This document shows positions 21,170-32,707 of a DNA stretch of 64,000 nt, one piece after another. A program made the translations under genes and the position numbers. Numbering within the stretch: position 1 is the first letter of the stretch; each line of letters begins with the position of its first letter. Source of the stretch: Aedes albopictus (taxonomy: Eukaryota; Arthropoda; Insecta; Diptera; Culicidae); the NCBI RefSeq assembly GCF_035046485.1, contig NC_085137.1, positions 42,215,155-42,279,154 on the forward strand. The letters are read 5' to 3'. A model generated the notes under the pieces. It was not told where the DNA came from. It searched no databases and worked only from the letters and a program-made list of their open reading frames with translations.

Positions 21170-24100
21170 TGCTCCCCAGACCGTTATTATAAAATAAAAA
21201 TCTCCATCCAATCGGTGCCCACCATTCGTTTTCTATGACTATCCTGCATGTCTGGGCAAAATTTGAAAAAAAATCGTAGGGCCCATTTTTGAGTTAGGCC
21301 CTTTTAAAGGGTGTGAAGCCATTTATTCAAAGAAAAAATCAAAATATTTATGTACTCAGCCATTTTTTAACGATTTTGATGAATATTTTCAAGAAGAATT
21401 GTATTGCATTGAATATTAGACATATTTAGCATATTTTTTTGTTGAAATTTTTGACGAAAATATGAACATTTTTGTTAGTTGGCATAAATAAATGTGAATT
21501 TATTGTATTTTTTACGAATAATCAGACTTTCGCGACGAAATTGAAATCGCTCCAAAATCGTACTTAGCTGTCATCTCGGTCATCTCCGACAGCTTTTCGC
21601 TTCCTTCCCAAGATTCACGCGAAATCAGCGTGATTTGTTGTGAAAACAAGATCAGCTGGTGGTTGCCGAACAATAAGAATGAACGTAAACATCGGATGTC
21701 TAGCTGATTTTGTTGTGTAAACATGATCAGCTGGTAGACCGAGAACAATGAGAGAAAATAATAAACATTGAGACGGTCGGCGAAATCTGTCAATAGATCG
21801 GGCGAATGGCTAAAGAGCAGCAACAGAGAGCGACAGCGAAACCGAAAGCGAAATCGGAGAACGACGAAATTAATTGCACTGAAGTCTAAGTGGATAAAAA
21901 AATCGCAATATATGAAAATATTTCAAAAATGTTTGTAACTTCTCAAGTTCAAATACGTTAAGGAATTCGTGAATGTAAATAAATAAAAAAAAGTAAATGA
22001 AGGGAAAACACATTATGCGCGTAAGAATAAAAGGAAGAGGAGTTTGTTTCATCTAGTTCGTTTATTTGGGGCTCAATCGCGTACAACGCTTTACGGAGCC
22101 GAAGATCTTTTTTGAACTTAATATATACAATATACACACGATAATAACTTTTTAATCATATTTGTTAGTAATAGGAGGAAGCCACGGTACTTGTAGCAGC
22201 TCGAGGTTAGAAGGTCACATTTTGAGGGATGGACAGGTTAAGGATTGAACCAAAGGTTTCACTATCACATATCGTATTTAAAAAAGTAATATTTTGAATA
22301 TGAATGTAGTGTATTATAAATAATAATACCTACACTGAAAGCCGCGTTGCAGTGAAGACCACAAAAATAAGATTCAATTTATTATGAGAAAACATGATCA
22401 TCACACCACAAGTGCCTATTGACAGCGATTTGTCTTCTCTTTTATCAACTAATTCGATAATCACAAGGTGCTTTGTTCGAAACTGGTTGGCCGCAGAATC
22501 TTTTTTTTAAGTATGAGAAGTGTCATGCCATGGTAAAATTGAGAACATTAAATCATTGTGAAGTGAAACGAAACGCAGTCCCCTCAAATTCAATGGCGTT
22601 GAGTATTAGGTTCAATTCCGCAGAATAGTAATACTGACCTCAAGCGATTTTAAGATGATAAATGGCGAATTGCTGACACTATGTGGAGAAGTATTTCAAA
22701 TAAAAAGACTAATGCCGAAGCAAGTCTGTAGGTATCTATTTTTTACCGAGACAACTGCATATTTTATGAGAGTAATTTCTTCAATAATTTCCGCAGCTCA
22801 TTTCAACGGTTCCGGGTCATTTGGCCGAACGCCATTTGGCCGAATGCCGTTTGGCCGAACGCCATTTGGCCGAAAGGGTCATTTGGCCGAATGCCGTTTG
22901 GCCGAAAAATGAATGATGAACTTAGGTGGCAATGCCCCCGTTCCCAGCCTCAGTATAACTTGAAAGAACAGCCTATGAGTTAAAGAAGGAAAAATCTTTG
23001 ATAAAATATAGGCAGTTTTAACGCCAACTAAGCACTGAATATCAAAACTAGAAAGAATAGCCTATTATTAAAAGAAGGAAATATTTCTGATGATCATATT
23101 GGGAATAATAATGTCGAAGACTTCTTCTGAATCCTTTTGATCACGATTCGGCCAAACGGCATTCGGCCAAATGGCGTTCGGCCAAACGGCATTCGGCCAA
23201 ACGGCGTTCGGCCAAATGGCCGGACACCCATTTCAACTGGCGCTGTTTATAATCAACGTAAGGTATTTGTTCTGGTTTGTTTTGTGTATTATTTTTGTTT
23301 TTTTTTGTAAGAAAAGAGGATGATAACAGTAAGAAAGAAATCAATCGATGGCCATTCTCACCCCCTCCTCCCTTTTGTCCGCACAATTCTTTCAATATTT
23401 AAGGGACCGTAATACTGACCTTCTTTCCTTCAGATGGTTGATTTATTAACAACTTTGAATCCTTTTTTAACAAATATAAAAAAAATGTATAAATGTATTG
23501 ACATAGAATACCAAAATAACTTTTTATCGTTTTTAAATAGCGTTTAGCCCAATAAGATTTCTAGTCGAAATGTCTTACTTCTCTGTCCTTTACATTAGAA
23601 GTAGGATTCAGGCCCTAGATAACGTCTTAAAAGACATTTGCCTCACACTAGAATGTCCAAACATCATGATGGATATCACTTTATCAACTCTTGAGAATGA
23701 TTAAATGTTATTAGACTCGAGAGACATAAAACACTGGAAAAACGATTGATATCTTGTAACAAATATGTTTAAACCCATTCCACATATTTTGTTGGGATCT
23801 GCTCTGTCTCATACTTGGGTATTTATTTTGTGTTTATCCATATAAGCGTGAAAACGAACATGAATGAAGTTCGTTTTCACACTTATATGGATAAACTTTC
23901 AAGGTTCTATCTTTTTTCTACAAATTCTATTATAATCCCTGAAATTCTATTTAAATTTCATAATCTTTTTTATCGTGTGTTAGGTACATTTATATCCTAT
24001 TATTTCTTTTCTTGTAATTTTGTCTGCGTTTCATTCTTAGTTGAAGCAAACATAGATGTTCAGAATTTATTGAAATACTCACGCAATAGTCCTTACTTAT

Positions 24101-24610
24101 CCATATTACAACACTAATATGTTCACATTTTCATCAAAAAATCTAGACTAGCATTTGAAAATGGCGTAACAACCATTACAAATTTCTGCAACCTCTGATC
24201 AGTAACAGGTAGAGCAGACTCCCTTGTATCTGATAACGATATGTTTTCATAAATAAATTGAAATACGCCTAGGAGGGACGGAAGGAGCTAAGGCGTACAA
24301 TGATTGTTCCGCCCTTTTCACATGTTGGTAGAAATCAGTCAAAACTATGTTTGACACTACTGGTACTCAATACAAAACGATTCATCGTGAAAATACTTTA
24401 TCAAAATCGTTAAAAAAATGTCTGACCACATAAATATTTCGATTTTTTCATTGAATATATGGCTTTACGCCCTTTAAGAGGGCCTAACTAAAAAATGGGC
24501 CCTACGATTTTTTTCAAATTTTGCCCAGACATGCAGGATTGTCATAGAAAACGAATGGTGGGCACCGAATGGATGGAGATTTTTATTTTATAATAACGGT
24601 CTGGGGAGCA
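21170..24610. mobile_element. 3.4-kb element with 215-bp terminal inverted repeats
   Basis: The left terminus TGCTCCCCAGACCGTTAT is repeated inverted at the right as ATAACGGTCTGGGGAGCA. The inverted match continues inward for about 215 bp (21170-21385 and 24395-24610) with few differences and one-base gaps. The interior encodes no recognisable transposase and contains a second, nested element at 22808-23228. No target duplication was seen; the right end abuts another repeat directly. It could also be two solo MITEs in inverted orientation. Confidence 0.6.
22808..23228. mobile_element. 421-bp element with minisatellite arms
   Basis: The left arm (22818-22910) is a tandem run of variants of 'tttggccgaacgcca' and the right arm (23145-23220) is the inverted run 'ttcggccaaacggca'. 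It is flanked by the 9-bp direct repeat CATTTCAAC (22799-22807 and 23229-23237), which supports a real insertion. The central 230 bp is unique and AT-rich. On either strand the arms translate as pseudo-repeats that should not be annotated as protein. Confidence 0.7.
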
Positions 24611-24714
24611 GACGTCTATCTTTGCTTTCTGCCTTGTGTAAAACTTTGTAACGGTCATATCAGAGTATGTGGTTATGCTCCCGTTGCGTGGCGCTAGCGT
24701 GCCATCACTTACAT

Positions 24715-25484
24715 GAGCCTCTGCACGAATCTGGCGTACTGCTCACTCCCACAGAAAATTTTAAAACAGTTCGCACAGTAAAAGTCAAATGTGACTTTTA
24801 CCACAGAGAACAGACGTCTATCTTCGCTTTCTGCTTTGTGTAGAACTTTGTAACGGTCATATCAGAGTAAGTGGTTATGCTCCCGTTGCGCGGCGCTAGC
24901 GTCCCATCACTTACATTGTGGTGTTGTCATATTTGTTTCCAGTGCTCGCCGTTTTTGGCCGTTTGGCGCTCGTGTCGCTTTGTGGGCTAGTGTGTTTTAA
25001 CGATGAACACTGCCATCGTTGGGTCAAATCGACTTTATATGTGGGGCAGTCTCCATTGGTGGCGTTGAGGGAGGTATACGGAGAAATTAAACTACCTAAT
25101 TTTTGGGTCGATTTTACTCAAAGCTGAGTATATCGAATAAACTAGTTACCCAAAATTAGGTTGTTTTCCCTCTTTCCCTCACCGATGTTGTCAAAAACAA
25201 ACAGAGATGCATCTCTTATTGGGTCCTTGAGCCCAATAAGCCAATTTTGGGTAAATGCAGGTTTACTCAAATTTGGGTTGAATGAGGGGGGAACTATGGG
25301 ATTGCGTCAAAAGAACTCAATTTTGGGTAGTTTGGCGGTTCCATGTACACTTAAATCCTTTACACACGATTTCGACGTATTTTTGTTCGAGCTTAAACGT
25401 CTGTTCTCTGTGCTTTTACTGTGCGCGGTGTTTTCAAATTTTCAGTGGGAGTGAGCAGGACAGGGCAAATTCGTACAGAGGCTC
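24715..25484. mobile_element. foldback element 'E', inner full-length copy
   Basis: The outer inverted ends GAGCCTCTGCACGAATCTGG and GCAGAGGCTC extend inward for about 70 bp, through 'cactcccacagaaaattt' and its complement, to a second inverted block CACAGAGAACAGACG. It is inserted in the outer copy at 'acttac-AT', with AT repeated on the other side. The inner copy carries an additional about 270-bp segment (25075-25345) absent from the outer copy. Confidence 0.65.
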
Positions 25485-25578
25485 ATTGTTGTGTTGTCAT
25501 TTTTGTTTCTAGTGCTCGCCGTTTTTGTCCGTTTGGCGCTCGTATCGCTTTGTGGGCTAGTGTATTTCAACGATGAAC

Positions 25579-25824
25579 CACAGACAAACAGACGTATCAC
25601 TTGGAACACATTGCGATAAAAATCATCGTTACGAAATCATAATCGCTAACCACGCTGTGTTACGCAAACCACTCAGTAGGTGGCAGTAGTGAGCAAACGT
25701 CAAACAGAAGCGAAAACGATGCGAGCGCCGTGACCGAGAGATTTGCGAACTACAAAATATTTGAACTGACCGTTAAAAGGGTAACGATCGAAAGTGAGTA
25801 GAGTGAGACGTCTGTTTGTCTGTG
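25579..25824. mobile_element. 246-bp MITE, perfect 17-bp TIRs, 7-bp target duplication
   Basis: Ends CACAGACAAACAGACGT and ACGTCTGTTTGTCTGTG are exact inverted repeats. The flanks repeat GATGAAC (25572-25578 and 25825-25831). The homologous unoccupied site in the inner E copy (about 25002-25008) has GATGAAC once, confirming the duplication. No coding sequence. Confidence 0.85.
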
Positions 25825-25995
25825 GATGAACACTGCCATCGTGGAGTCAAATTGTTGGTCATACCGACTTTAAATGTGGGGCAGTCTCCGTTGGTGGCGT
25901 TGAGGTACACTTAAATCCTTTACACACGATTTCGACGTATTTTTGTTCGAGCTTAAACGTCTGTTCTCTGTGCTATATCTAATTTAATAATCTAA

Positions 25996-26411
25996 GGGTC
26001 TGTTCCAATTGGCGAATAAAAATTAATTTTTACTTAAATTTGACAGTTTGACACTTCAAATTGACAGTTCTCCTAAGGCAATAATTATCGAACTGTCAAG
26101 TTTAAGTGACAATTCTAGATTGAGTTTAAATAAGGGCGAAAGTGGCGAAAGTAACATGAGAGAATTCTCGTCATCGACTCTCTCTTCTGCAAATTAAAGT
26201 GTCAAGATGCAAGTTCAATCGACCTTTTTTACACTTATGCTAGATTACATCGCAACCTAGCGATTTATGACCAAAAAGTTCAACCATACTTGCATCTTGT
26301 CACTTTAATTTGAAGAAGAGAGAGTCGATGAAGAGAACTCTCTCATGTTATTTTCGCCCTTATTTAAACTCAATCTAGAATTAATTTTAAATCTCCAATT
26401 GAAACAGACCT
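25996..26411. mobile_element. 416-bp palindromic MITE, TAA target (PIF/Harbinger-like)
   Basis: Ends GGGTCTGTTCCAATTGG and CCAATTGAAACAGACCT, flanked by TAA on both sides (25993-25995 and 26412-26414). The inner arms of about 100 bp form a long hairpin around 'catgagagaattctc' and 'gagaactctctcatg'. A 3-bp TAA target and a GGG-starting end fit PIF/Harbinger MITEs; no transposase is present. Confidence 0.65.
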
Positions 26412-26426
26412 TAAATTCAATATAAT

Positions 26427-27971
26427 CAGGGCCGGATTTACAAATGTGGGGGCCCGGGGCCACAGTGTTGTGGGGGCCCTCTTTTTAGAGGATATTTCTT
26501 TTTCATTGTAGAAAAATCAAAAAAATATGGAAAATTCTTCCAAAAATTAGGGTTGTTATTGAAGTTTAATAAGCGTAACTAGGAAAAAGGCATCTACTAT
26601 AAACTAAGCATAACAGAGATCCAGATTTGAAAATCTAGTCTGAGGACGAATGTAAAAGAAATTGTATCAAATAAATAACGCTTTATCCGAGAATGTTCAT
26701 AGTATTAGATTCCATTCATCAAGTTGAAATTCATGAGAAAGTCCTTTAAGAAATTTAAAAATAGATTTTATAGGAGACATTTTTGATAAATTTCAGATAA
26801 AATTTAAAGCGCTATTTTTGGGGCCATTATTGCAAAACCTCCAAATAGAATTTCTTGCGGAATCATTAATAATATCTATAGAGTTGGTGACCGATTACCA
26901 GGTTTCTTTTTTTTTGTAGAACTTAATCATAAACATTCCTGACGCGACTTCGAGAGGAGTTTCTGGTGAACGCGCAAAATAATTGTTAAGAACTCCTTGT
27001 GGCACTTCAAGAGGCAAAAAAACCATAGTGGTATTTTTAGCGGAAATTCTACTAAAAGCTGCTAAAGAAATTTCATCGGCAATCCATAATGAGTTCCTGA
27101 TGGAATTTCTGTTTTACTTTGAAGTATAAGTTATAAGTTTATAAGTAAAATTTCATAATAATCTTTGGCGGACGAGTTTTTAGCCAAATTAAACAAAAAT
27201 TGTTTGGAAAACTTTAAATATTTCAGGATCTTTCAATAATTTCTCCACAAACATCTACTGCTATTTTTATAAGGAACCTATGGATTTGTTAAGAGTTACA
27301 CATTCAAGCCAGGAAGAAAAATTCGTCATGGATTTAATCATATTGAAGAAAATCTGATCAGATCTCCACCTAAATCCGACCAAAAAATTCTTGCTTGTTC
27401 CTTCAAAGAAATATTTCAACAATTCCGGGGTTCGATTTGAATAATTTATAAGTTTGGTAAGCGAAATCAAACTCTACAATTCTAAAAACTGTTCTTTATT
27501 CTGATAGAAACACTTGCAAATCTTCAAAGAACTATGTAGATTTTTTTTTTTAAATAATATCAATAATTTTAGACAGTAATAAACACGAATTTTCAGCAGA
27601 AACTTTTTGATTCTCTATTCCATAGCATTTAAGATTTCGTCCAGAATTCAGGTGAAGATTTTCTCATGTATTTTAGGTCAAATAACTTGTGCAATTCACA
27701 AGAGTGATCAATTCAAACCTTAAAAATCTTAACAACTTTCTGGAAAAGTTTGAAATTTTATGAAAAGGCAGATATCTGCTTCTTTCTGATTTGAAGCACA
27801 ATATTTCAAACACATCTTGAGAATAATAGTATTTGGGATAAAAATTAAATCAAGATGTTTCTAGCACTACTTTTTTTTCGGTTCCTATTTGAAGTAACAT
27901 TTTGTGGGGGCCCCTTAAATGTGGTGCCCCGGGGCCATGGCCCCCCTGGCCCCCCCTTAAATCCGACTCTG
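26427..27971. mobile_element. 1545-bp non-autonomous hAT element
   Basis: Starts CAGGGCCGGATTTA and ends TAAATCCGACTCTG, with the exact 8-bp target duplication AATATAAT (26419-26426 and 27972-27979). GC-rich subterminal runs (ggggcccggggcc and its complement) sit inside both ends, in contrast to the AT-rich body. No hAT transposase frame is visible in the interior. Confidence 0.85.
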
Positions 27972-27989
27972 AATATAATGAATATTAAA

Positions 27990-28385
27990 AAAAATTGCCA
28001 GCTCTCGGCGTATGATTTCTTCAAGTGCAGAAGTGTTCGCAGGGCTGGACTGCAGCTCGGTTGCGCTTCATAACGTAACGTCTGTAACGCCTATCTATGT
28101 AACGCTCGATTGACAGTTCTCGTTTTGAATTTTGTTTACCGCGTCTTGCGCCGCGCCGGGCTAGTTATAACGACTGTCAAAACGCGACTGAATTTATTCG
28201 TTTTCTGTGTTTAGTTTTACTAGCTATTTTATGAAATTTTTACTGCATTATTGCTCTTTTTACACTGTATTTCATTGCTCCCGTAATACATCTGTGCATG
28301 CAAGCCGTGGCCAACATTATTTTTCTAGTATATCTGTGATTTGTGCGTGTTTCTAGTGCGTGATTAGTGACTAGCTCTTGTCGGA
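27990..28385 (+). promoter_or_regulatory. 5' flank of the CIP2A homologue
   Basis: Unique sequence directly upstream of the start codon, GC-richer up to 28190 with 'cgtaacg' repeats, then AT-rich. There is no TATA box at a useful distance. This fits a TATA-less housekeeping promoter, but the transcription start cannot be placed. Confidence 0.3.
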
Positions 28386-31300
28386 ATGTCGTCCCACATA
28401 AGCGATTTCAACAGCCACATCCAATCGTATTTCGTGAGCAGCACCTACGGAAATGAAACCCAAATCATCAACAGTCTTAACGTAAGTAATAAACCATACT
28501 CCAGATGGGGCGAAAGTAATCAATCACCTTTCTTCCAGCACCTGGCGGTGGTCACCGACCAGCGAACGTTCGACCTGTCCGTCTACGGGAACAACATTTT
28601 CTTCGTCAACCTGCACCGGTTGATGAGCACCGGATCGAAGAAGATGTCCCTGCTGTGGGCGGCAGTGTCCGTGCTGGAAACGGCGTCAAAATGCGAGGAA
28701 ATCCGACAAGCGTTGATCCGCAATTTCCACTATCTGCCGACGTTGGCCAATCTGCTGAAGGAAATTCACAGCACCGAACAGCAGCAGCGACTGCTGGCGC
28801 TGATCGAGAAGCTGACCCATGGAGCGCAGCTGGAAAGCTACGAACCTTATGTCGAGTCGCTGATTCTCAAACTGTTGTCGGTGATGGAGCAGGGCAGTGG
28901 CCAGAAGGATAAAACCGAACTGGTGACGTTGGCGCTTTCGATTCTGGTGAACCTGTGCTACGGGAATCTGCCCATGACGTACGTGCTGACGAAGAATATC
29001 AGCGTGTCCGGCTTCTGTAAGCAGATCAAACATCTCGGATTGGTAACGTGCAAGATGTACATCATTCTGGAGCGAAACGACTACATGAAGGAGATGGATC
29101 TGCACTATTTGCTGAAGATGAGCTTCCAGGAGGTGAAGAATATTTTGTCTACAAAGTGAGTAAACTGGATTGGTTTGGAAACTACATGATTTCATCCTCT
29201 TTTTTAATTCTTTTTCCCATCTTCCAGAAATAGCTTCATTCTGCGCCACGTGGTAGACTACCTGCACTACATCCGGCAGCTGAAGAAAGATAGCTGCAGC
29301 AAGGAGGATCAACGCAACGCCATTTCTCTGGAAGACAACTTCTTCCGAGACAATCTGAAGGACTTTTTGGACGACATAGAACGCTACACGGCGGCACAAC
29401 ACGCCGAGAAAGGACCCGGGAACACGAGGAAACGACGGAAAGTTTCCGACGAGAAAAGTCTGGACAGTTCCGGTTCGAGCGAACGGGATGACTGCATGGA
29501 TGTTCTGTTCGAGATTTTGGCGTGTATAGTGGACTTGGAACCGATTGGAGAAGTCTTCCGCAAAAGGATAGCGGATTTGGCTTTGAAGTGGATTCGGACG
29601 AAACAGAGCTGTTCCTGTGCGGTGGATCTGATGAGGGTGGTTCTGGAGAAAAGTGACGAAAATAAGGAAAACCAATGTCAGCAGAAACTAATCGATTCAT
29701 GTGAAGCGGTACTGGAGGATTTAGTAAGCATTGTACACCACAACAGCGATCAAGTTCTGGTAGGTTTTAATTAATAACTTGAAATTGAGGGATCCCTTAC
29801 ATCGATCCTTTTGTTTTCAGATAATCTCGGTTTCGAAGCTGCTGACGACGCTAGTTAGCCTCCAGGGAGCTTCCAACTCCACCTTGGACAAAGCTGCCGA
29901 GCTCTTCTTCCAGCACACGTTTGGAAACATCCTGAGCTCATTCAAATCCAGTCAGAATTTCGACTTTTCCCTTCCTGATGGTGAAATCGAAGCATTTCTA
30001 TGGGCACTCCACACCTTTCACGAACTGGCCAATGTTTCGCCAACACTGTGGTTTGCCAAAATGGGAAATCTACTGAAGCAGAAACCCGTTCATTTCCTCA
30101 TCGCCAAGGGCTTGACCAGTGACAACTCGGAGCTGACAGAGGCCACGTTGGCCATCAGCTCGTCAGTGGATTTCCCTCGCAAGGATGTATCTCACATGAT
30201 CAGCATGTTGAGTTCCAGCAACCGAAAAGTTTTGGGCGAAAGCCAACAGCAAAACACAGACCGCAGCAGCACTCGATCGGTTCCACTACAAATGCCCCCG
30301 CCGGCTAATCTCAGCAGAGATCTTCTCGAACGAATGGATCAGACGGTAACGCACATCCAGGATGCCGTATCGTCCGGGACGATAAATGACGCCACCCAGG
30401 TGCAGTTGATTGAATTCTACGACGCCAAGATACGGATGGAGGCACATCTGATGCAGGACCTTCAGGTGACGGTCGAGGCCATGTCCAAGCAGATCGGCAT
30501 ACTGATGCATCAGAATCAACTGCTGACGGCGGAGGTGAACCGGGTGCAGAGGAAGAATCTTCCACTGGCGCTGAAAGTTTCCACGTGCGTATTTTTGGAA
30601 TTGTTATGTTCTACAGGTCATATCTTCTTTTTTCTTCTTCTTCTTGGCGTAACGTCCCCACTGGGACCAAGCTGTACTTTTCGAGATTTTTTTTTATCTG
30701 TATTAACGAGATTTTTAGCCCTTGGCTGGTTCATCTCAGGACCCACCCTTTACTTCCCTTCCGAAGGAAGAACTCACATTTTGCGAGTTTGTCGGGAGTG
30801 GGATTCGATCCCAGGTCTTCGGCGTGATAGTCAAGTGTTCTAACCATCACACCAGGTCCGCTCCACAAGAGAGAAATTGAGGTTTAGATGCATGCATTAG
30901 CAGATTATTAAATTGAATCATTTAGAACGTTTTTTTTATTACATCTTGTGATCGACAATATTATAATAAACAATAAGCATTAAACGATTTTATGAACTTC
31001 TTGTCTTCCACAGATTGCAAACGGAAAACCGATCGCTTGAAAAAGAACTCACCCAGGTCAAGAGTGCCACGGCTTCATATGACAAGAAGATCAATCAGAT
31101 GAAGCTTGAGCTGTCGGACTACATCAAGCGATACAACGACAAGAACCAACAGTGGGTCGCACTGACCAAGCAGATCGAACAACATCAGAAGCGCGAAAGT
31201 AACTACGAGAAGGAGAACAAACGGTTGCAGCATGAGCTATCAAATATGGTGAGTGCTTACTACCTACTTGAAAAGACTTCAGGGGGGATTCGAATAACTT

Positions 31301-31646
31301 TCATTTTTTATTTTTACTAAAAACAGGCCAAAACGAGCGAAGACTCCCGCAGGCTGCTCCGGGCAGCGGAGGAGGATCGGCAGAAGATCACCGAGCAGAA
31401 GGAAAGCGATCGGAAAATGTACGAAGGCAAGATTCGCGAACGGGAGCGGGAAATATCGAAACGGAACGATCTGAACCACCAGCTGGAGAAGCAGCTGACC
31501 GAGCGCGACAAGAAGCTCCAGTCGCAGGAGAGCGAAATGAAGGAACTGCTGGCACAGATTGCCACCAAGAACGAGCGAATCGAGCAGGTCGAGGAGCAAC
31601 TGAAGGAAAGTGAAAACATCCAGAAGGCGATCTACAGTCTCATGAA
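28386..31646 (+). CDS. CIP2A homologue (PP2A-inhibitor family), 3' end lost in gap
   Basis: Six exons read through in frame: 28386-28481, 28539-29155, 29228-29759, 29821-30584, 31014-31248 and 31327-31646, giving about 854 residues. All introns have GT..AG ends. The first is 57 nt and can be read through, so a naive frame wrongly includes it. Residues about 1-560 are helical armadillo-like repeats; residues about 600-854 are a Glu/Lys/Gln-rich coiled coil. Recognised by family hallmarks: a 'GLTSDNSELTEATL' motif late in the ARM region, 'LIEFYDAKIRMEAHLMQDL' opening the coiled coil, and 'QKAIYSLM' just before the gap, equivalent to the last 15-20 residues of the vertebrate protein (about 905 aa). 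In vertebrates CIP2A restrains PP2A-B56 and acts with TopBP1 in mitotic DNA damage; a role here is by homology only. A SINE sits in intron 4. Confidence 0.85.
30633..30868 (-). mobile_element. tRNA-derived SINE in CIP2A intron 4
   Basis: Read on the minus strand, it begins gcggacctggtgtgatgg (A-box-like) followed by GGATCGAATCC (B-box-like). These are the split RNA polymerase III promoter of a tRNA head. The body then runs to 'gtcccagtggggacg' and a T-rich stretch. It accounts for intron 4 being 429 bp while the others are 57-78 bp. Confidence 0.65.
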
Positions 31647-32146
31647 NNNNNNNNNNNNNNNNNNNNNNNNNNNNNNNNNNNNNNNNNNNNNNNNNNNNNN
31701 NNNNNNNNNNNNNNNNNNNNNNNNNNNNNNNNNNNNNNNNNNNNNNNNNNNNNNNNNNNNNNNNNNNNNNNNNNNNNNNNNNNNNNNNNNNNNNNNNNNN
31801 NNNNNNNNNNNNNNNNNNNNNNNNNNNNNNNNNNNNNNNNNNNNNNNNNNNNNNNNNNNNNNNNNNNNNNNNNNNNNNNNNNNNNNNNNNNNNNNNNNNN
31901 NNNNNNNNNNNNNNNNNNNNNNNNNNNNNNNNNNNNNNNNNNNNNNNNNNNNNNNNNNNNNNNNNNNNNNNNNNNNNNNNNNNNNNNNNNNNNNNNNNNN
32001 NNNNNNNNNNNNNNNNNNNNNNNNNNNNNNNNNNNNNNNNNNNNNNNNNNNNNNNNNNNNNNNNNNNNNNNNNNNNNNNNNNNNNNNNNNNNNNNNNNNN
32101 NNNNNNNNNNNNNNNNNNNNNNNNNNNNNNNNNNNNNNNNNNNNNN
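31647..32146. other. assembly gap, 500 N
   Basis: Exactly 500 undetermined bases, a placeholder length. It removes the C-terminus and stop of the CIP2A homologue. No polyadenylation signal or terminal exon could be recognised after the gap. Confidence 1.
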
Positions 32147-32517
32147 ATTTGAGAAACTTAGTTTTATTTACTAATTTTCTCCGGTTCAAAATAATTATTG
32201 TAGGTGACGTAAAGTTAATCTTAACAAAGTTCCGGAAAGCCTTCAACACAGATGTTTTATATGCTCATATAGAATTCGAAAAAGATGTCATTTACATCTC
32301 TGAAAAAATAACGTGGAAAAATCATCTTGAAGGTCTACTAAATCTATTCATTTCGGTTTGTTCCAGGTTTGTATTATTTTGTTGAAATTAGAACAGCAGA
32401 ACACAACATATTCTTTTAAAATTGGTTATTTATCTTTTGAAAACAATAGATATTGTGCTGAAACACAGTAAAATTGATTATCGCAACTACCGAGACAGTT
32501 TTTCCAACTACCGAAAT
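32147..32517. other. unique AT-rich sequence after the gap
   Basis: No exon or repeat recognised. A short imperfect repeat 'caactaccgagacagttt' / 'caactaccgaaatagttt' lies at 32485-32524. Confidence 0.35.
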
Positions 32518-32698
32518 AGTTTCATAAACAATCACGAAACGCGACGCGAGATAAGACACGACACTAATGGTTCTTACAATCGACACGACGATTGTAAGAA
32601 CCATAAGTGTCGTGTCTTATCTCGCTTCGCGTTTCGTGATTGTCGTGTTTGTTCATACGTAAGCACTAAGTACACAAATTAAAAGTTTCATAAACAAT
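32518..32698. mobile_element. small hairpin insertion with 15-bp flanking duplication
   Basis: A 55-bp inverted repeat (32528-32582 and 32589-32643, 6-nt loop, very few mismatches) centred on 'ttcttacaatcg'. It lies between direct copies of AGTTTCATAAACAAT at 32518-32532 and 32684-32698. This structure fits a foldback cDNA insertion with a target-site duplication, but the source is unknown. Confidence 0.6.
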
Positions 32699-32707
32699 AG
32701 AAAAAGT

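Larger units (their letters stand above)
24609..25971. mobile_element. foldback element 'E', outer copy, truncated at both ends
   Basis: Runs from cagacgtctatctttgc to cgtctgttctctgtgc. It is interrupted by a full copy of itself (24715-25484) and by a 17-bp-TIR MITE (25579-25824). The parts match the inner copy block by block: 24611-24714 against 24813-24916, 25487-25578 against 24915-25005, and 25825-25971 against the end of the inner copy. The left end abuts the 3.4-kb element and the right end abuts AT-rich sequence. Confidence 0.65.

Noticed and set aside
22655..22912. Small protein with FGRTPFGRMPFGR repeats
   Set aside because: It is a translation of the 'ggccgaa' minisatellite arm. 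The same sequence appears inverted on the other side of the element.
24795..25425. A separate MITE with a 7-bp CTTTTAC duplication around CACAGAGAACAGACG
   Set aside because: The CTTTTAC and CACAGTAAAAG sequences are themselves part of a longer inverted end that reaches GAGCCTC, so the true boundary is further out.
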